Position numbers and translations under genes: made by a program. DNA of 64,000 nt. Origin: Photobacterium lipolyticum. Lineage in GTDB: Bacteria; Pseudomonadota; Gammaproteobacteria; Enterobacterales; Vibrionaceae. The stretch spans positions 579,998-643,997 of the forward strand of contig NZ_PYMC01000001.1 of assembly GCF_003026475.1 (NCBI RefSeq). The letters run 5' to 3'. Below the pieces are notes generated by a model that worked only from the letters and a program-made list of their open reading frames with translations, searched no databases and was not told the DNA's origin. This document shows, piece after piece, positions 1-9,810 of the stretch; within the stretch, counting starts at the first letter, position 1, and each line of letters opens with the position of its first letter.

Positions 1-622
1 GGTTACTGTTGAAACCAAACTTTTGCAACGTGCTGAATGAAGGCGCATCAACTTTAACCTTGATGCTGTTTTCCTCTCCCGATTTATCAGACGCCAATAC
101 TAAACGCGCCCCGACATCATCTTTAATGATGGATGCCATCACTCCGGGGTTAGAAGGATGTCGATTGATCAGGCGAACAACATCAAGAACTTTGCTCTCA
201 TCTTCCGGAATATCAACCGTAAACTGCGTACCTGCCAGCCCGATAGCAAGTTTTCCCGCTCCCAATTTCTCTTTTTCATCAAAAGAGCTTGAAACGATTT
301 TGTGGGATTGGGCGAGTTGTTGAACGTTAACCGTATATTTACCGGGAATGGCTTCGGGTGAGGCGGTGGCGGTTAAAACATCAGTGTCGTCAGAGCTCGC
401 CATTCGCGCAGATAATGCATCATTACGACGAAAATCTGACATCAGGTTTTTCATGGTATCTAACGAACCTTTCAGTCGCCCGTAGGCACTGAGACTGACA
501 TCAACCTGATCTCGCTGCTGATTAATACGCGCTTCTTTTGGAGCCCGTTCAGATTCAACGATCTTATTAACCATATTGTTAATATCAAGACCTGAAGCGG
601 TGGCCGCTGCGCCTATGTTCAT
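1..622 (-). CDS. fliD: Flagellar cap protein FliD (partial, N-terminal part)
   Basis: FliD caps the growing filament tip and folds exported flagellin. The reading frame starts at the ATG at 622-620 (MNIGAAATASGLDINNMVNK) and runs off the left edge, so only about 207 N-terminal residues are present. The start matches the FliD N-terminal coiled-coil region (IVESERAP, then INQQRDQVDVSLSAYGRLKG), followed by the FliD_N fold (TASPEAIPGKYTVNVQQLAQ). It lies 24 bp downstream of flaG in the same direction, as in vibrio flaG-fliD operons. Identification is confident; the C-terminal half cannot be judged. Confidence 0.93.
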   Translation of the reverse strand, partial: MNIGAAATASGLDINNMVNKIVESERAPKEARINQQRDQVDVSLSAYGRLKGSLDTMKNLMSDFRRNDALSARMASSDDTDVLTATASPEAIPGKYTVNVQQLAQSHKIVSSSFDEKEKLGAGKLAIGLAGTQFTVDIPEDESKVLDVVRLINRHPSNPGVMASIIKDDVGARLVLASDKSGEENSIKVKVDAPSFSTLQKFGFNSN

Positions 623-646
623 TGACTACCTCAAATGATGCCAGAG

Positions 647-1087
647 TTACACTTTCGTCGTTACCAGCCCCCCGGAATGCGATGCCAGCTGCCGGGAGAG
701 TTCTAACATATCTTCATCAGGGATCTGCCTGACCACATTGCCACTTCGCTTTTCATAGATAGTGACAACATCGCGACCAGATTCTTCATCGATACGAAAT
801 GCCAGCCCTTTGTTCAGCGTGCCGACAAACTCTTCGATTTTTTCAACCATTTTCTCAAGCTGTTCGCGTTGGACCTCACTGCGCTTTTCCAGCTCAGCAG
901 ATTGCTCTATCCGACGTACGTCCGTTTTACCCTTATCACTACTGTGATCAATACTCGCAGGATTAACGGTGTTTGGTACTGATGGCAAGCCCTGTGAATC
1001 GCCTGAAATACTAGCAACATTTGTGCCATTTCTTGATATCGGTGAGGGCTGAGATGAAGTCGATACGGGTTTCATATCCATAATCAT
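647..1087 (-). CDS. flaG: FlaG family flagellar protein
   Basis: A 146-residue FlaG-family protein, a small polar-flagellum protein that influences filament length. The first 60 residues are Ser/Pro-rich and probably disordered. The FlaG domain follows, with a predicted helix (about 62-90) and the conserved tail including FRIDEESGRDVVTIYEKRSG and VRQIPDEDMLELSRQL. It sits between flagellin 1 and fliD. A terminator separates it from the flagellin, so it either depends on read-through or has a weak local promoter that I could not identify. The start used is the first Met; MDMKP two codons later is equally possible. Confidence 0.9.
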   Translation of the reverse strand: MIMDMKPVSTSSQPSPISRNGTNVASISGDSQGLPSVPNTVNPASIDHSSDKGKTDVRRIEQSAELEKRSEVQREQLEKMVEKIEEFVGTLNKGLAFRIDEESGRDVVTIYEKRSGNVVRQIPDEDMLELSRQLASHSGGLVTTKV

Positions 1088-1123
1088 TCACCTTCTTACT
1101 TTTCTGAAAGCTGCATATAGCAG

Positions 1124-1155
1124 AAAACGGCAAGGGAAATCCCTTGCCGTTTTTT
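1124..1155 (-). terminator. Rho-independent terminator of flagellin 1
   Basis: An inverted repeat (ACGGCAAGGGA pairing with TCCCTTGCCGT) is flanked by A and T runs, just downstream of the flagellin 1 stop on the minus strand. The arms closely resemble those of the flagellin 2 terminator at 2667-2700, as expected for a duplicated gene pair. Confidence 0.85.
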
Positions 1156-1162
1156 AGTGGAA

Positions 1163-2296
1163 TTAACCTAGTAGGCTTAGTGCAGCTTGTGGCGCTTGTT
1201 TTGCCTGCGCAAGAATTGACGTCGCAGCCTGAGAAAGGATCTGGTTCTTGGTCATATTCGTTGTTTCTTTCGCGAAATCAGTATCACGAATACGGCTGTT
1301 AGAGGCAGAAACGTTTTCATTAACGTTATCTAAGTTGTTGATGGTGTGGTTCAGACGGTTCTGAGATGCACCAAGGCTTGCACGATCTGAATCGATTTGC
1401 TTCAGGGCGTTATCAAGCACGGCTACCGCTTGCTGTGAACCACCAACACTTGTTACGTCAATGTCTTGAACAGAAGTAGTATCTGCACTTGTAGCTGCTA
1501 AACCTAGTGTTGCCTGCAAAGTACCTGATGCAGTGATTTCCTGTCCAGAATCAGACACTAACTGTAATGAAAGAGAACCATCATCATTCTTAGCAACAGA
1601 AGCGTTTACATTATCAACAGCACCGTTAATTTTTGTTGCCAGCTCTTCAATATCATCGCCAGATTTAACGTTAACGTCTGTACCATTAATCACCAGATCT
1701 TGCGCACCGGCTTCAGCCGTACCATCCGCAGCCTTACCAACTTCCCAATCAGAACCAACTTTTGCAGTACCCGCAGTAGCCGTACTACTCATCGCATCGG
1801 CACGAGTATCGGTTAAAGTAAGCTGTACTGCTTCACCGGAATCGGCACCGACCTGAATTGAGCGACTGCCAAACGTACCGTTCATCAGCTTAGTACCACC
1901 AAAAGAGGTAGTTTCGGCGATACGGTTGATCTCATCTTTCAGTGCCGTCACTTCTTCTTGGATAGCAACACGGTCATCTTTAGAGTTTGAACCGTTAGCA
2001 GATTGTAGTGACAAGTCACGCATGCGTTGCAAGATGTTAGTCGTTTCCTGCATTGAACCTTCTGCGGTCTGTGCCATAGAGATACCGTCATTGGCGTTAC
2101 GTACCGCCACATCCAGACCACGGCTCTGGGTCATCAAGCGGTTAGAGATTTGCAGACCAGCCGCATCATCTTTCGCGCTGTTGATTTTGCTACCTGTCGC
2201 AAGACGCTCCATTGATTTACCTGAAGCTTCAGTCGCCTGGCCTAAGTAACGCTGAGCGGTCATTGCAGAAACGTTAGTGTTTACTGTAACTGCCAT
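1163..2296 (-). CDS. Flagellin 1 (sigma-28 type)
   Basis: A 377-residue flagellin with the conserved N-terminal D0/D1 part ([20 protein letters not shown], then [20 protein letters not shown]) and C-terminal D1/D0 part ([20 protein letters not shown], ending [16 protein letters not shown]). The longer open frame to 2431 is rejected: the ATG at 2296 has a strong AAGGAG ribosome site and gives the invariant flagellin N-terminus. The variable centre (about 170-290) differs from flagellin 2. A sigma-28-like promoter lies upstream, so it is probably an accessory (FlaB/C/D-type) filament subunit; which vibrio letter it corresponds to cannot be decided from sequence alone. Confidence 0.95.
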   Translation of the reverse strand: MAVTVNTNVSAMTAQRYLGQATEASGKSMERLATGSKINSAKDDAAGLQISNRLMTQSRGLDVAVRNANDGISMAQTAEGSMQETTNILQRMRDLSLQSANGSNSKDDRVAIQEEVTALKDEINRIAETTSFGGTKLMNGTFGSRSIQVGADSGEAVQLTLTDTRADAMSSTATAGTAKVGSDWEVGKAADGTAEAGAQDLVINGTDVNVKSGDDIEELATKINGAVDNVNASVAKNDDGSLSLQLVSDSGQEITASGTLQATLGLAATSADTTSVQDIDVTSVGGSQQAVAVLDNALKQIDSDRASLGASQNRLNHTINNLDNVNENVSASNSRIRDTDFAKETTNMTKNQILSQAATSILAQAKQAPQAALSLLG

Positions 2297-2372
2297 AATG
2301 TATCTCCTTAAGTATTCAAAATGGCTTGACCAGCCCAGCCGGAAAAACCTTGTTATTCTTAGTACATGAGTT

Positions 2373-2399
2373 GTAACGGCATGCTCAGGAAAACCTTTA
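2373..2399 (-). promoter_or_regulatory. Sigma-28 (FliA) promoter of flagellin 1
   Basis: On the minus strand TAAAGGTT and GCCGTTAC are separated by 11 bp, against the FliA consensus TAAAGTTT-N11-GCCGATAA. The spacing is exact and most consensus bases match. It would start transcription about 70 nt before the flagellin 1 ATG. A sigma-54-like sequence with one extra base in the spacer lies just upstream (2426-2444). Confidence 0.65.
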
Positions 2400-2523
2400 A
2401 GTTTTTTTTTAGATAATTTCAAAAACCGCAAGAAGTGTGACCAAGTTAATAAAAATCAACCCGATAATGAACAAAATAGGTTCTGGGGACAGACTTCAAA
2501 AATCACTTCCCCATATCAAGCTG

Positions 2524-2655
2524 TTTGCTCTTCCTAGATACTCGAAACTCAATACTCGTCCCTAACTCCCATAGAACCTCAGGGCCATAGGACCGCTCTT
2601 CCCGCCTTTCCTAGAACCTAGAAAACTAGAAAACTAGAAAACTAGAAAAACTTTT
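2524..2655. repeat. CTAG/CGAG-rich intergenic repeat element, copy A1
   Basis: A non-coding stretch made of short related words (CTAGATACTCGAAACTC, ATAGAACC, ATAGGACC) ends in a tandem octamer CTAGAAAA repeated about three times. It lies just beyond the flagellin 2 terminator. CTAG is normally a rare tetranucleotide in enterobacteria and relatives, so this density stands out. It belongs to a family with copies at 7413, 15386, 19014, 34185/34320, 38464, 54353 and 63790. Confidence 0.75.
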
Positions 2656-2666
2656 CTCCAGACAAC

Positions 2667-2700
2667 AAAAAACGGCAAGAGGTTGCCCCCTTGCCGTTTT
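2667..2700 (-). terminator. Rho-independent terminator of flagellin 2
   Basis: Hairpin with arms AACGGCAAG and CTTGCCGTT flanked by A/T runs, 20 bp past the flagellin 2 stop on the minus strand. Confidence 0.85.
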
Positions 2701-2721
2701 GATTATTTCTAAACTGGAAAA

Positions 2722-3867
2722 TTATTGCAGCAGCGTCAGTGCTGCCTGTGGCACTTGCTTGGCCTGAGCCAGGATCGAGGTACTTGCCTGTTGCAAGATC
2801 TGGTTCTTAGCCATTTGCGTCGATTCCTTGGCAAAATCCGTATCACGGATACGGCTGTTCGATACCGATACATTTTCGGCAGTATTGGCCAGGTTGTTGA
2901 TGGTATGGCCCAAACGGTTCTGTTTAGCACCCAAGTCTGCACGCTGAGAGTCGATATACTTCAGTGCTGCATCAATCGTACCTACAGCCTCCTGAGCACC
3001 GCCAACCGTGCCTACATCAACGTTTTGTACCGTGACTGACTCACTGGCTGAACCACCGAACAGATCTACACTTCCGCCAGCCGTATCTTTTCCTTGCGCG
3101 AGCTTTGTTGTGCCATCAATGGTGACGGCCCCGTTTTCGGAGAATAGCTGAAGCTCGCCTTTTTCGCTGACAGAGGCGACAACGGCGGTTTGCTGACCGT
3201 TAATCCGCGTCGCCACTTCTTCAATATCATCGCCTTCAATCATGTTGACTGAGACAGGATCTGCTGAGCCCGCAACATTAATGACTAGTTTATCACCTGC
3301 AGCCGCTTTCCAGTCAGCATCCGCCATTCCTTTGGCCTTGATGATATCGCCCCCCATGCGCGAGTCATCGGCACGTACGCTGGTCAAACCCATGATGATC
3401 GCTTCACCGGAATCCGCACCGATCTGGAATGCCGCTTCGCCAAACTCACCGTTCAACAGTTTTCGGCCACCAAACGCGGTCGTTTCGGCAATACGATTGA
3501 GCTCGTCCTGCAACGCAGACACTTCTTGCTGAATTGCCTCGCGATCCTCATTTGAGTTGGCGCCGTTGGAAGACTGGAGTGACAGATCTCGCATACGCTG
3601 CAGAATACTGGTGGATTCTTGCAAGGCACCTTCTGCCGTCTGGGCAATCGAAATACCGTCATTGGCGTTGCGTATGGCGACATTAAGACCACGGGTTTGT
3701 GCCACTAAACGGTTGGAAATCTGCAGACCCGCAGCATCATCTTTTGCACTGTTGATTTTGCTACCCGTGGATAGACGCTCCATCGATTGGCTAAGCTCAC
3801 CAGATGCTTTATTCAGGTAACGCTGCGCAGTCATGGCAGACACGTTGGTGTTTACTGTTACACCCAT
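2722..3867 (-). CDS. Flagellin 2 (sigma-54 type, FlaA-like)
   Basis: A 381-residue flagellin. The N-terminus ([20 protein letters not shown], then [20 protein letters not shown]) and C-terminus (ending [16 protein letters not shown]) form the D0/D1 coiled-coil core, and the middle (about 170-290) is variable. Start codon choice is supported by AAGGAG seven bases upstream. A perfect sigma-54 promoter precedes it. In vibrios the single sigma-54-dependent flagellin is FlaA, the one essential for motility, so this is inferred to be the core flagellin, while flagellin 1 belongs to the late class. The gene has its own terminator. Confidence 0.95.
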   Translation of the reverse strand: MGVTVNTNVSAMTAQRYLNKASGELSQSMERLSTGSKINSAKDDAAGLQISNRLVAQTRGLNVAIRNANDGISIAQTAEGALQESTSILQRMRDLSLQSSNGANSNEDREAIQQEVSALQDELNRIAETTAFGGRKLLNGEFGEAAFQIGADSGEAIIMGLTSVRADDSRMGGDIIKAKGMADADWKAAAGDKLVINVAGSADPVSVNMIEGDDIEEVATRINGQQTAVVASVSEKGELQLFSENGAVTIDGTTKLAQGKDTAGGSVDLFGGSASESVTVQNVDVGTVGGAQEAVGTIDAALKYIDSQRADLGAKQNRLGHTINNLANTAENVSVSNSRIRDTDFAKESTQMAKNQILQQASTSILAQAKQVPQAALTLLQ

Positions 3868-3993
3868 TTTGCTCTCCTTTGACTTTCGCTTTCAAGCGAA
3901 ACAGCCTACCCGCAACGAACAGTTCAAAAGACAGTGAAGCGGGGCCAGCTATAATTTATTTATTGGCAATTAATTTGCCACCAGCCCAAACAA

Positions 3994-4010
3994 AGCAAAC
4001 AACGTGCCAA
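3994..4010 (-). promoter_or_regulatory. Sigma-54 (RpoN) promoter of flagellin 2
   Basis: Minus strand TTGGCACG-TTGT-TTGCT: the -24 GG and -12 GC elements are in perfect spacing and match the consensus TGGCACG-N4-TTGCW. A palindrome, TGGCAAATTAATTGCCA (3964-3980), lies about where transcription would start. It could be an activator (FlrC) site or a fortuitous second -24/-12 match. Confidence 0.85.
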
Positions 4011-4103
4011 CATTTAAACCCTTAAATAACAACAAGTTATAGTTTTGAAGGCAATATCAATACAAAAGGCGGCAACAAAATGCCTGTTGAATGGCAGTGT
4101 TTG

Positions 4104-4145
4104 GAAAATGAAAAGCCTTTGCATCAGCAAAGGCTTTTCATTTTC
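4104..4145 (-). terminator. Terminator after flgL
   Basis: A perfect 19-bp inverted repeat around an ATCA loop (outer arm GAAAATGAAAAGCC, inner GCCTTTGC), located 20 bp downstream of the flgL stop. Confidence 0.85.
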
Positions 4146-4166
4146 TATACTCAAACCGCTTCAAAA

Positions 4167-5357
4167 TTAAATATAATTAAACAGGTTCAAATCTTTTGTT
4201 TTGGCAAAGGCTTGCTGCGATGCCTGCAGTGCCATCATGTTTTCATTTAGCTCAATGACGGCACTGGCATAATCTAGATCTTCCAGGGTGCCGCGAGCCT
4301 GGCTCATTACGATTTTAAAATCTTGGTGCATATCTTCCTGACGATCTAAGGTCTGCAGGCGAGTACCCACCTCAGAGCGGGTTCGGTTTATATGCTTGAA
4401 CGCTTGTGACAGCTCTTCTGCGACCTGATGCAATTCTGCGCTGGATGAGGCATCAGACACATCTTTATCCGCTAGCTCAATCCCCCGCTTAAAGGCATCG
4501 AAAACACTGACATGCTCCTGGCGATTCAATGCCAGGCTATCACCGTCTTTAATTTCGCCTTCCAGGTCAATTTGGAGTGTTCCCCACTGGATTCCGGTTT
4601 GCGGATCAAAAGGAGCGCTATTAACTAGCGTGCCATTTTGAAAAAGTTCGTATGACGTCCCGGAGCCGGACGCTGAAAACTCCACCCGATATTCTGACTG
4701 ATCAGTATCATTGCTATTACGGGCCTGTGATAATAGCAACAATGAACCGCTCTGCAGATCATAATCCGCCTGATAGTCGCCATAGGGGTTGGCAACTTCC
4801 ATAAAGAGTTTATCACCGGCATCATTCACTGGAACATCCACCGAGGGGGCCACTTTTGCCATTCGCTGATAACTATCACCAACATAGGTCACATTGCCAC
4901 TGCTATCACGGAAAAATGGCTGCTGGCTGTATTGGGTGCCGGCAAAAACAAAATTACCTGACTCATCTTTGCTGTTGACCAGATTCATAAATGAATCGTA
5001 CAGACCCTGCATATCCTGTTTGTGCGCGATACGGTCATCACCAGACAATGAACCATTGACCATCATCATGGATTTACGCTTTGCCTCATCCAGCAGATTT
5101 TCAACTTCAGCAACAGCGGTTTCTTCATTGTTGAGGCGATTTCGCGCCATAGTAATACTTTTTATCGACTGATCGATCTGGGTGTTCTGTTGATCGAAGT
5201 TCTGGATATAGATGGATGACACCGGATCATCACCTGCCGTCAGCAGACGTTTTCCCGATGCTAATTGCTGGTGGTTTTCCTGAACCCTCACTTGCTGACG
5301 ATTCATATCGTTGGACACAGAGCGATAATTATGGAAGCTGGCAACACGGCTGATCAT
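4167..5357 (-). CDS. flgL: Flagellar hook-filament junction protein FlgL
   Basis: A 396-residue hook-associated protein 3, which joins the hook/FlgK layer to the filament. It has a flagellin-like N-terminus (ISRVASFHNYRSVSNDMNRQ, then ASGKRLLTAGDDPVS) and C-terminus (DLDYASAVIELNENMMALQA), with a central variable domain. Start ATG at 5357 follows AAGGAG. It is 15 bp downstream of flgK, so both are read from the flgK sigma-54 promoter. Confidence 0.95.
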   Translation of the reverse strand: MISRVASFHNYRSVSNDMNRQQVRVQENHQQLASGKRLLTAGDDPVSSIYIQNFDQQNTQIDQSIKSITMARNRLNNEETAVAEVENLLDEAKRKSMMMVNGSLSGDDRIAHKQDMQGLYDSFMNLVNSKDESGNFVFAGTQYSQQPFFRDSSGNVTYVGDSYQRMAKVAPSVDVPVNDAGDKLFMEVANPYGDYQADYDLQSGSLLLLSQARNSNDTDQSEYRVEFSASGSGTSYELFQNGTLVNSAPFDPQTGIQWGTLQIDLEGEIKDGDSLALNRQEHVSVFDAFKRGIELADKDVSDASSSAELHQVAEELSQAFKHINRTRSEVGTRLQTLDRQEDMHQDFKIVMSQARGTLEDLDYASAVIELNENMMALQASQQAFAKTKDLNLFNYI

Positions 5358-5372
5358 AACTTATGTAACTCC

Positions 5373-7256
5373 TTATCGTGACGCATTGAGCAGGGTTTCG
5401 AAGGTTTCATTGGCTACCGTCATGATACGTGACGATGCCATATAGGCTTGTTGGAACTTCATCATATTGGCCGCTTCTTCATCCATGTTTACCCCTGAAA
5501 TTTCTGCAACCCGGCTTTCAGCCGCATCTTTTTCAACTAATCCGACTTCCTTCAGGCGTGCCGCTGAGGCCTTTTGCACCCCTATCTCGGTATTAAGCCC
5601 TTCATACACATCAATCACTGTCGAACGGCCGTTATCCATTAGTTTTTGCGACTGTAAATCCTGCATTTTTATCAGGTTACCGTTATCACCAGAGGCAGAA
5701 TTCAGGTTAACCGCAAAGAGATCGCCCCCCATTGCACCTCCGGTTAAGGTGAATCGGGTCCCTCCCACGTTCACTTCTGTGGCCGGCGGATAAGCTTGCG
5801 GGGCCTGCAAAATGTTGCCTTTCATATCTAATACGGCAAATTGGCTGCCATCCGGAGACACCGCAACCTGAAACTCATTCAGCGTACCTGCTGCCGTAAT
5901 ACCAAGATCAGCACTTCCATTCACTTTGGTGGCAGAGCTTAAATAACTCTGGGCCGCAAGCTGTGCAGGATCGCCTAGAGTCACCCGTATTTCACCCGCC
6001 GCATTTCGGGTCGGGCGTAACGCAATATGCTCGCCAGCCCCTATCGGTGCATCCATCTCTACCCGGAAACCATCCATCGAGAAAGTCGGTGGCGTACCGC
6101 TAGGAATCACGGTCTGGCGGTGACCGTCAGGTGAAATCAGCGTGTGTTGGCTGCCATCAAAGGTTAAATTGTATTCACCGATTTTTAAGGCATTAATATC
6201 TTCGATATAGACTTTTAAATCGGCACTTGAGCCGGTCGGTATTCTTGCTCGGGCAGCTGCAGAGCCGGGGTCATTGACATCATGAAACAGATTGGCACCA
6301 ACCTGGCCATTGAGATCCAGACCTTGCGATTGCAGTTCATTGACGGAATGAGCGAAGCCGATGGCAATGCGTCCCATCTCATCCATACCGTGTGACAATG
6401 TTTCATCGCGATACTGAAACAGTGCCGCCAGCTTGCCGCCGATATCATCATTTCGGATGGTTTTTAACGACTTACCTTCCACCATAGCCAGCTGTGTTTG
6501 CTGTGGATCCGGCTTGCCGCTGACCATACGCAGCTCGCTGGACTCAACACCCGATACCAGCGTATGGCCGCTACCAATCATAATATTGAAGACTTCATCG
6601 TTTTTGCGGGTAACGGTTACTTTAGTGTATTGCGACAATTCATTAACCAGGTTTTGATGGCGATCCATCAAGTCATTATCAGCGCCTGAAGCGGGAGTTT
6701 TCACTAACGCTTTATGGATATCAACCAGTTCTTTTCCGATATCATTGACGCGATCCAGAGTACGCGCCAAGACATCATTAGCGACCGTTTTTTGCTGTGC
6801 CAATATTGTGTGGTTATCGTTAAGCCCGGCGGCAACCAATTTCGCCTTTTCAAGCACAACTTTGCGCGATCCCATATCATTAGGGCTGTCAGACAAGGCT
6901 TTTACCGCGTCGTACCATTGGTTCATGTCTTCAGGGATTTTTTTGGCGCTGTTTGCCAGCATATTGTCTAAACGGCCTAACTGCCCTTCCCGCTCTGTCG
7001 CATAACTTAAGTTTGTCGTTGTCAGGTTAAGCTCATTGGTGGCAAATTGATCGTAACCGCGGCGAACTTCTGCCGCGTGCACACCGGTACCGTACTGACT
7101 GCCGCCCCACCATGTGGGGTTATTGGTTTCCTGAACCACTGACTGGCGGCTATACCCTTCGGTATTAACGTTGTTGATGTTATGGCTGGTCATATTGAGC
7201 TGCCGCTGTGCAGTAAGCACACCTTGAGAGCCCAAACTGAGCAGATCAAACGCCAT
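5373..7256 (-). CDS. flgK: Flagellar hook-associated protein FlgK
   Basis: A 627-residue hook-associated protein 1. The start at 7256 (MAFDLLSLGSQGVLTAQRQL) is chosen over a longer frame because it has GGGAGG upstream and gives the typical FlgK N-terminus with the rod/hook motif NINNVNTEGYSRQ. The C-terminus (VNMDEEAANMMKFQQAYMAS, then VANETFETLLNASR) is the conserved flg_bbr_C region. The centre is the variable FlgK domain. First gene of the flgKL operon. Confidence 0.95.
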   Translation of the reverse strand: MAFDLLSLGSQGVLTAQRQLNMTSHNINNVNTEGYSRQSVVQETNNPTWWGGSQYGTGVHAAEVRRGYDQFATNELNLTTTNLSYATEREGQLGRLDNMLANSAKKIPEDMNQWYDAVKALSDSPNDMGSRKVVLEKAKLVAAGLNDNHTILAQQKTVANDVLARTLDRVNDIGKELVDIHKALVKTPASGADNDLMDRHQNLVNELSQYTKVTVTRKNDEVFNIMIGSGHTLVSGVESSELRMVSGKPDPQQTQLAMVEGKSLKTIRNDDIGGKLAALFQYRDETLSHGMDEMGRIAIGFAHSVNELQSQGLDLNGQVGANLFHDVNDPGSAAARARIPTGSSADLKVYIEDINALKIGEYNLTFDGSQHTLISPDGHRQTVIPSGTPPTFSMDGFRVEMDAPIGAGEHIALRPTRNAAGEIRVTLGDPAQLAAQSYLSSATKVNGSADLGITAAGTLNEFQVAVSPDGSQFAVLDMKGNILQAPQAYPPATEVNVGGTRFTLTGGAMGGDLFAVNLNSASGDNGNLIKMQDLQSQKLMDNGRSTVIDVYEGLNTEIGVQKASAARLKEVGLVEKDAAESRVAEISGVNMDEEAANMMKFQQAYMASSRIMTVANETFETLLNASR

Positions 7257-7309
7257 AACGCCTCCCGTTAGTACAAGGTTTAGTAAATCAAACAATTACC
7301 CTTTTGTTA

Positions 7310-7326
7310 TGCAAAAATCATTCCAA
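7310..7326 (-). promoter_or_regulatory. Sigma-54 promoter of flgKL
   Basis: Minus strand TTTGGAATGATTTTTGCA keeps the invariant GG-N10-GC spacing of a -24/-12 promoter. It is weaker than the other flagellar sigma-54 sites because CAC after the GG is replaced. It lies about 55 bp upstream of the flgK start. Confidence 0.6.
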
Positions 7327-7412
7327 AGATAAAAAACATTTAACCAGTTGATTTTCATATAATTTAATTTAGTGGTGGTGATTATTTATTGAACTAAGGC
7401 AAAGGGTTGCCG

Positions 7413-7545
7413 AAGAAAAGCAGTAACGAGTAGCTAGAATAACGTTCAGAGGAAGAGCAGAAACCGAGTAGCGAGCTAATTGAGGATTCTGTGGTCCAGT
7501 GGTCCGCTCTTCTCCAGGAACTCGAAACCAGAATCTCGCCCCTGT
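7413..7545. repeat. CTAG/CGAG-rich intergenic repeat element, copy A2
   Basis: Non-coding stretch with the family vocabulary (AACGAGTAGCTAGAA, CCGAGTAGCGAG, TGGTCCAGTGGTCC, GGAACTCGAAACC). It ends a few bases from the flgJ stop codon. There is no long tandem array in this copy. Confidence 0.65.
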
Positions 7546-7548
7546 TCT

Positions 7549-8508
7549 TTACTCCATCAATGATTTTACTGTATTCATGACATTGATAACTTTGTCGGAG
7601 TAGTTGGGATCGGTCGCGTAACCGGCCTGGTGCAAGTTCCGAATAAAATGGGTGGGTTCGGCTGGTTGTTCTAACGCTTTCGAATAACGCGGGTTATCGT
7701 TCAGAAAACGAACGTAATCATTGAAGCTGTCCTGATAATTATCATAGGAGCGGAACGCCGCTTTTTCTTGCACTGCTATACCCTGGTGGAATTCTAGGGT
7801 ATTGGTCGCCACTTTGCTGCCTGACCAGCGAGGGTCAGCTTTGATATTAAACAGGTTATTACTGGATCCTGCCGCATTTTTAATGACTTTCTTCCCCCAG
7901 CCAGTTTCAAGGGCTGCCTGAGCAATGAGCACGGAAGGATCGGTCCCTATCGCACGGGCCGCTTTTTCGGCATACGGGCGCATTTTGGTGACAAAATCTT
8001 GTGGTGTCTCGAAAGTTTGTTGCATCTTTGGTGCTAGCATTGGCGGTTGAGCCATGTTCAAGCTGCTGGCCTGCATCGCTTTGAATGCATCATCCGCCGC
8101 TTTATCTACCATCGCCTGATCCGGCTTTTTACCCTGTCCATCGACAGGCAAACGAAGTGGCGCATCATGCACCGCATTACGGAGCACTTGATCTGGCTCC
8201 TGAGCGTCTTCACCGCCCAGTTGCGCAACAATCATATCGGCTAACCCCAGTGATCCCGTAGAACTTAATTCACTGGCCATCTGCTCATCATGCATTTGCT
8301 CAAAGAATTTCGTGTTCTGGCTACTCATCAAATCAGATTCAAACGCTTCGTTGGCCTGACGCATCGACTTAAATAACATCTGAGTAAAAATCGACTCAAA
8401 CTGCTCGGCAGCAGCACGTAATGAGCCAGCCTCGTCCCCGTTAATGCCTGCTCGTAACCTTTCTAAATTCGAGATGTCATGGACAAAGCCAGTGTCGATA
8501 TTTTTCAT
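7549..8508 (-). CDS. flgJ: Flagellar rod assembly protein / peptidoglycan hydrolase FlgJ
   Basis: A 319-residue dual-domain FlgJ. The N-terminal rod-binding domain (about 25-95, EQFESIFTQMLFKSMRQANE) caps the growing rod. The C-terminal glucosaminidase domain (about 165-315) opens the peptidoglycan; the likely catalytic Glu201 lies in AALETGWGKK, followed by SSNNLFNIKADPRW. Last gene of the flgFGHIJ operon. Confidence 0.95.
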   Translation of the reverse strand: MKNIDTGFVHDISNLERLRAGINGDEAGSLRAAAEQFESIFTQMLFKSMRQANEAFESDLMSSQNTKFFEQMHDEQMASELSSTGSLGLADMIVAQLGGEDAQEPDQVLRNAVHDAPLRLPVDGQGKKPDQAMVDKAADDAFKAMQASSLNMAQPPMLAPKMQQTFETPQDFVTKMRPYAEKAARAIGTDPSVLIAQAALETGWGKKVIKNAAGSSNNLFNIKADPRWSGSKVATNTLEFHQGIAVQEKAAFRSYDNYQDSFNDYVRFLNDNPRYSKALEQPAEPTHFIRNLHQAGYATDPNYSDKVINVMNTVKSLME

Positions 8509-8550
8509 TGATTTAATTTCAGTCCTGAGTAATAGGCTTTGGGCCTGCTC

Positions 8551-9642
8551 TTAAATAATAATGAGTTGACCTTCAATGGCTCCCGCCTGCTTTAATGCCT
8601 GCAAGATAGCCATTAAATCTGAAGGGGCAGCACCAACCTGATTCACAGCACGCACCAACTCGTCTAAAGTGACGCCCGGTTCAAACTTAAACATACGTGA
8701 ATCTTCTTCTGTCACTTCAATATCAGAATTAGGCACGATAACGGTTTCGCCGCCGGAAAAGGCATTTGGCTGACTAGCCTGATAGTTTTCTTTTATCGAA
8801 ACGGTCATACCGCCATGGGTAATTGCGGCCGGTTTCAGTTTCACGTGCTGGCCAACCACAATGGTACCAGTACGTGAGTTAACAATAATTTTGGCAGCGC
8901 CATCAGCAGGGTTGAACTCGATATTTTCAATCGTTGATAAGAAAGCAACACGCTGGCTGACATCACGAGGGGCACGAACGCGTACCGATGTCGCATCCAC
9001 TGCGGCCGCCATTTGCGGGCCTAAAAACTGATTGATGGCATCAGACATGCGCTGCGCCGTTGTAAAATCTGATTCGAACAGGTTGAAGGTAAGAAAGTCA
9101 CCACGACCAAATGGGTTCGGAACTTCCTGTTCGACAATTGCACCATTAGAAATTCGTCCTACCGTCGGTATATTACCCACGACTTTCGAACCATCGGCCC
9201 CAGTTGCACTGAAACCACCAACCACCAAACTACCCTGTGCCACCGCATACACTTTACCATCCAGACCTTTAAGGAAGGTTTGCAGTAAGGTACCGCCACG
9301 TAAGCTCTTGGCAGAACCGATTGATGACACCGTAATATCAATAGACTGGCCTTGCTTGGTAAAAGGCGGCAGTGAGGCATTGACGGCTACCGCAGCGACA
9401 TTTTTGGTTTTTGGCTTAGTACCAGCAGGTAACTGAATACCAAAATTTTGCAGCATCGCGTTAAAACTCTGATCAGTAAAGGGAGTCGTTTCACCCGTTC
9501 CCGGCAGACCGACAACCAGACCGTACCCCACCAATTGGTTACTACGTACCCCGGCGACTTCTGACACATCTTTAATGCGTGCAGCTTGCAGTGGCAATGC
9601 CAACATCAGCATCAGACTCATGCAAAAAGTACGTAATTTCAC
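8551..9642 (-). CDS. flgI: Flagellar P-ring protein FlgI
   Basis: A 363-residue periplasmic P-ring protein that bushes the rod in the peptidoglycan. I place the start at the GTG at 9642, which has GGAG seven bases upstream and yields a clean signal peptide ([19 protein letters not shown], then ARIKDV). The longer frame begins with a TTG inside that ribosome site. Family motifs include [20 protein letters not shown] near the N-terminus and [15 protein letters not shown] at the end. Lies between flgH and flgJ. Confidence 0.93.
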   Translation of the reverse strand: MKLRTFCMSLMLMLALPLQAARIKDVSEVAGVRSNQLVGYGLVVGLPGTGETTPFTDQSFNAMLQNFGIQLPAGTKPKTKNVAAVAVNASLPPFTKQGQSIDITVSSIGSAKSLRGGTLLQTFLKGLDGKVYAVAQGSLVVGGFSATGADGSKVVGNIPTVGRISNGAIVEQEVPNPFGRGDFLTFNLFESDFTTAQRMSDAINQFLGPQMAAAVDATSVRVRAPRDVSQRVAFLSTIENIEFNPADGAAKIIVNSRTGTIVVGQHVKLKPAAITHGGMTVSIKENYQASQPNAFSGGETVIVPNSDIEVTEEDSRMFKFEPGVTLDELVRAVNQVGAAPSDLMAILQALKQAGAIEGQLIII

Positions 9643-9810
9643 TTCAGCGCTCCGCAATTCACTATCGAATAATTAAAATTTAAATAACCTTGTAGCGATT
9701 TCACTCGCAGCGAGTTCGTTCAAGAGCAAAGAGAAAGCGCGCAGTTTATTATTATAAATGAGCACTTTCGATGCTGATATTGAGCGAAATAGCAATGAGT
9801 GGAATTGCTG

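Noticed and set aside
2426..2444. Sigma-54 promoter for flagellin 1
   Set aside because: The GG and GC boxes are 11 rather than 10 bp apart, a spacing RpoN tolerates poorly. Kept only as a possible decayed promoter.
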